Part shown: piece after piece, positions 61,706 to 64,000 of the stretch
How the letters are laid out: each line of letters begins with the position of its first letter
How positions within the stretch are numbered: the stretch's first letter is position 1
Assembly (NCBI GenBank): GCA_963663005.2
Contig: CAXXHH010000017.1
Location: 173,420-237,419 of the forward strand
Direction of reading: 5' to 3'
DNA from: CAINVV01 sp963663005
Lineage (GTDB): Bacteria; Bacteroidota; Bacteroidia; Bacteroidales; Prolixibacteraceae
DNA: 64,000 bases
The notes under the pieces: generated by a model
Database searches by the model: none
Seen by the model: only the letters and a program-made list of their open reading frames with translations
What the model was told of the DNA's origin: nothing
Made by a program: the position numbers and the translations under genes

Positions 61706-64000
61706 ATGAAACTGTCGGATGTTTTTAAAATTTTAAGAAAGCACCTTGTCTTAATCCTGGTTACACCCGCTATATTGGCAGCAATCGTATTTGTTTTGAC
61801 CAGGAATCCTGCGTTTAAATACAGCTCAGCGACCACTTTGTTTACGGGGTTTAGCTCGAATTCTACAGTAGAAATGAATAATTCATCGAATTATTTCTCT
61901 GTAAATAATGCATTTGACAATCTTATAAGTATTATCAAATCGCGTGAAACGCAACAAGAGGTGGCCATCAGACTATATGTTCAGCATTTGATGCTTCCTC
62001 CCAACAGCACGAATTATTTGTCTGATAAGTCGTATCTCGATTTAATTAAGATTACTCCGCCCCACATTAAAGCAATGGTTGTAAAATCGGGCGCCGATCA
62101 GAAAAGCTCTGACAGATACAATTTCCCTTCGCTTTCTTCGGATTCAACGTTAATAAGCAGCTCGTATAATCCGCCATCCATTGATCCTGTTGCGTATGAG
62201 CAGACGGTCAGAAACCTGAAGGATTATATGTTAAAGAATGACACAAACTTTGTGTACGAGTTATTGAATTATGAACATCCTCATTACTCCATTGATGCGA
62301 TTTCTTCACTCAGCGTAAAGCGCCTTGAAAACAGTGACCTTTTAGAATTGAAGTATGAGACGGATGATCCGGGAATTTCTCAACAAACCTTAAATATTTA
62401 CTCCCAGGTATGTATAAAAATTTACAAGAGAATTACTGAGAACAGGTCGGATGCCGTCATTAAATATTTCGAAAAGCAGTTGGATGAGGCAAAAAGCAAC
62501 CTCAAAATTGCAGAAGATAAATTATTGGTTTTTAACAATAGCAATAATATTATCAATTACGGCGAGCAGAGCAAAGCTGTTGCCATGGCCAAGGAAAATC
62601 TGGATGTTGAGTATAACAACAAAAAGATAAAGCTGGCTGGCGTTCAGGCCGTAATCAAAAGATTAGAAGAGCGTCTGGGAACCCAACAGCAAATGCAGCT
62701 CAAAAATTCGGATGTAATCGACAAAAGGAATCAATTGGGTGATTTGAATTATCAAATAACTTCGATTGAAACGATGGGCGCCTCCGATCCAGGGAACGCT
62801 CAAAAATTAGCCAATTTGAAGAAACAGGCTGAAAAATTAAAGGGTGAGATAAAAGTTTCGGTTGGTGAAATGTACGCTAAAAGCAATACGACAGATGGGC
62901 TTCCAGCCGCCACTATCATGAAAGACTGGATTGACAATGTGGTGGAGGCCGAAAATTTAAAAGCCAGTTTAGACGTGCTATCAACCCGAATGAAAGAGCA
63001 GCAGAAGGAGTATTCGGTTTACGCCCCTGCAGGTTCTAATATTAAAAGAATCGAACGTGAAATTTCGGTTTCGGAACAAAGATACCTGGATATCCTACAT
63101 TCCTTGAACACTGCAAAACTCAAGATGCAGGATAATGAATTAGCTTCCAATATCAAGACTTTCGACGAACCATTTTTCCCGCTCAATCCAGTCCCTACGA
63201 AACGGAAGATAATGATAGCCTTAGCCGCAATAATCGGTTTGATGTTAGTGTTAAGCTACATCTTCATTCTTGAATTGTTTGATCACACACTCAAGAACCC
63301 ATCAAAGGCTACCTCAATAATCAAAATGCCCGTAATTGGTGTTATCCCTAAAGTACTATTGAAATCCAAAAATCTAGATTTTGCTTTAGCGACGAAACGT
63401 CTGCTGGATATTGTAGTTCAATACATTGAACTATATCTCAATGACAAAAAATCTAGTGGCCCAACGAGAACGCTGCTTTTCTTCAGCACAACAAGCGCCG
63501 AAGGCAAATCGGTTGTAATTGTCAATCTGGCTAGAAAATTAGAAGAGCAGGGTAAGAAAGTTTTGATATTAAGTTACGATCATGATCAAAACAGAAATAC
63601 AAAACCTTCATTGACAGATGAATTGGAGCAGTTGTCTGAGAATACGCCCAAAACTATTTCAGGAAATAAATCTAAAAACCCTTCAATACAAAAGAATATT
63701 GGCTATCCGGACAAACTGATCGATTATGATAATCTGTTCTTAAATGAACAAATCGATAATATCGGGAATATTCAATTACTAAATTATCCTGTTAACAGCA
63801 ATTTCTTCAACATTAGAAATTATAAGGATATTTTAGCCCAAAACGATTTTAACATTTCGTACATTCCTGATTATGTGCTAATTGAACTACCTTCAATCAT
63901 GATTAATCCATATCCTGCAGGTCTGCTTCCAAATATCGATTTGGCTATTATGATCTGCCGTTCAAACAGGGTTTGGTCTGAAGCAGATCAGGGCGCATTA
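61706..64000 (+). CDS. Wzc-like polysaccharide co-polymerase, 5' part (cut by window end)
   Basis: At least 765 codons, open to the window end. A first membrane helix (about 16-34) and a second (about 505-525) enclose a large periplasmic domain with long coiled coils (about 240-460), the Wzz/Wzc layout that controls chain length. After the second helix a cytoplasmic P-loop domain starts, with SAEGKSVVIVNLARKL (Walker A-like, no PGEGKS form) and VLILSYDHDQ where BY-kinases usually have VLLIDxD. It may be a weak or inactive kinase. It follows the TolC-like gene by one base. Confidence 0.87.
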   Translation, partial: MKLSDVFKILRKHLVLILVTPAILAAIVFVLTRNPAFKYSSATTLFTGFSSNSTVEMNNSSNYFSVNNAFDNLISIIKSRETQQEVAIRLYVQHLMLPPNSTNYLSDKSYLDLIKITPPHIKAMVVKSGADQKSSDRYNFPSLSSDSTLISSSYNPPSIDPVAYEQTVRNLKDYMLKNDTNFVYELLNYEHPHYSIDAISSLSVKRLENSDLLELKYETDDPGISQQTLNIYSQVCIKIYKRITENRSDAVIKYFEKQLDEAKSNLKIAEDKLLVFNNSNNIINYGEQSKAVAMAKENLDVEYNNKKIKLAGVQAVIKRLEERLGTQQQMQLKNSDVIDKRNQLGDLNYQITSIETMGASDPGNAQKLANLKKQAEKLKGEIKVSVGEMYAKSNTTDGLPAATIMKDWIDNVVEAENLKASLDVLSTRMKEQQKEYSVYAPAGSNIKRIEREISVSEQRYLDILHSLNTAKLKMQDNELASNIKTFDEPFFPLNPVPTKRKIMIALAAIIGLMLVLSYIFILELFDHTLKNPSKATSIIKMPVIGVIPKVLLKSKNLDFALATKRLLDIVVQYIELYLNDKKSSGPTRTLLFFSTTSAEGKSVVIVNLARKLEEQGKKVLILSYDHDQNRNTKPSLTDELEQLSENTPKTISGNKSKNPSIQKNIGYPDKLIDYDNLFLNEQIDNIGNIQLLNYPVNSNFFNIRNYKDILAQNDFNISYIPDYVLIELPSIMINPYPAGLLPNIDLAIMICRSNRVWSEADQGAL

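Noticed and set aside
1..64000. Search for tRNA, rRNA, insertion sequences, prophage or defence systems
   Set aside because: No intergenic region shows a tRNA-like cloverleaf, transposase-like protein, terminal inverted repeats or defence-family gene; the window looks like stable chromosome.

Overview
This 64 kb window reads as a chromosomal segment of a Bacteroidota bacterium, most likely of the Cytophagales type, though I cannot place it more finely from sequence alone. The basis is the gene content (DUF5916, DUF4465 and DUF6913 proteins, an M56 peptidase fused to a TonB C-terminal domain, a LytTR response regulator, many TPR lipoprotein-like or secreted proteins, GH78 and GH20 glycosidases), moderate to low GC, near absence of Shine-Dalgarno sites, and promoters that match the Bacteroidetes consensus TTTG-N20-TAnnTTTG. 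No tRNA, rRNA, CRISPR array, insertion sequence or phage gene was seen. Coding density is high and the genes are mostly intact.

Layout. 1-3968 (minus): start of a complex I operon, nuoA-B-C-D-E and the beginning of nuoF. 4087-7164: a secreted protein with ten 61-residue TPR-like repeats. 7200-8927: amino acid permease. 8989-15797 (minus): chorismate synthase, a 59-residue winged-helix protein, and an RND efflux trio. 15944-17674: FKBP/SlyD with a Cys-rich tail, then a DUF4465 lipoprotein behind a cobalamin riboswitch. 17799-24382: ligA, DUF6913, dapA, an M48 peptidase lipoprotein, folD, ffh. 24546-29351: DUF5916 outer-membrane protein, Gly-rich RRM protein, DbpA-like RNA helicase. 29357-32991 (minus): a cell-envelope cluster of a small helical lipoprotein, two different L,D-transpeptidase-fold proteins and a membrane-anchored protein. 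33039-37539: ECF sigma factor, PepSY-like protein, TPR protein, rarA. 37540-40997: BlaI-type repressor and M56-TonB protein behind two pairs of tandem operators, then a TPR protein. 41059-44991 (minus): a methionine operon (aspartate kinase, metY, metA) with a Met-rich leader peptide. 45196-55130: GH20 hexosaminidase, coiled-coil lipoprotein, LytTR regulator, ABC-F ATPase, nitroreductase, omega-amidase-like nitrilase, acyltransferase, mutS2. 55166-58844: GH78 rhamnosidase-like protein and an esterase-like hydrolase. 59195-64000 (plus): start of an exopolysaccharide locus: CheY-like regulator, a sugar-phosphate transferase fused to a degenerate receiver, a half-length TolC-like protein and a Wzc-like protein cut by the window end.

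The most interesting material is regulatory and architectural: the Met-codon leader ahead of the aspartate kinase-metY-metA operon; the two tandem-operator pairs, each in a 20-bp register, ahead of blaI; the riboswitch-controlled orphan DUF4465 lipoprotein; the envelope cluster in which a lipoprotein and a transpeptidase share an ungapped domain and the lipoprotein ends in three lysines; and the exopolysaccharide transferase that carries both a pseudo-receiver and a four-cysteine insertion.
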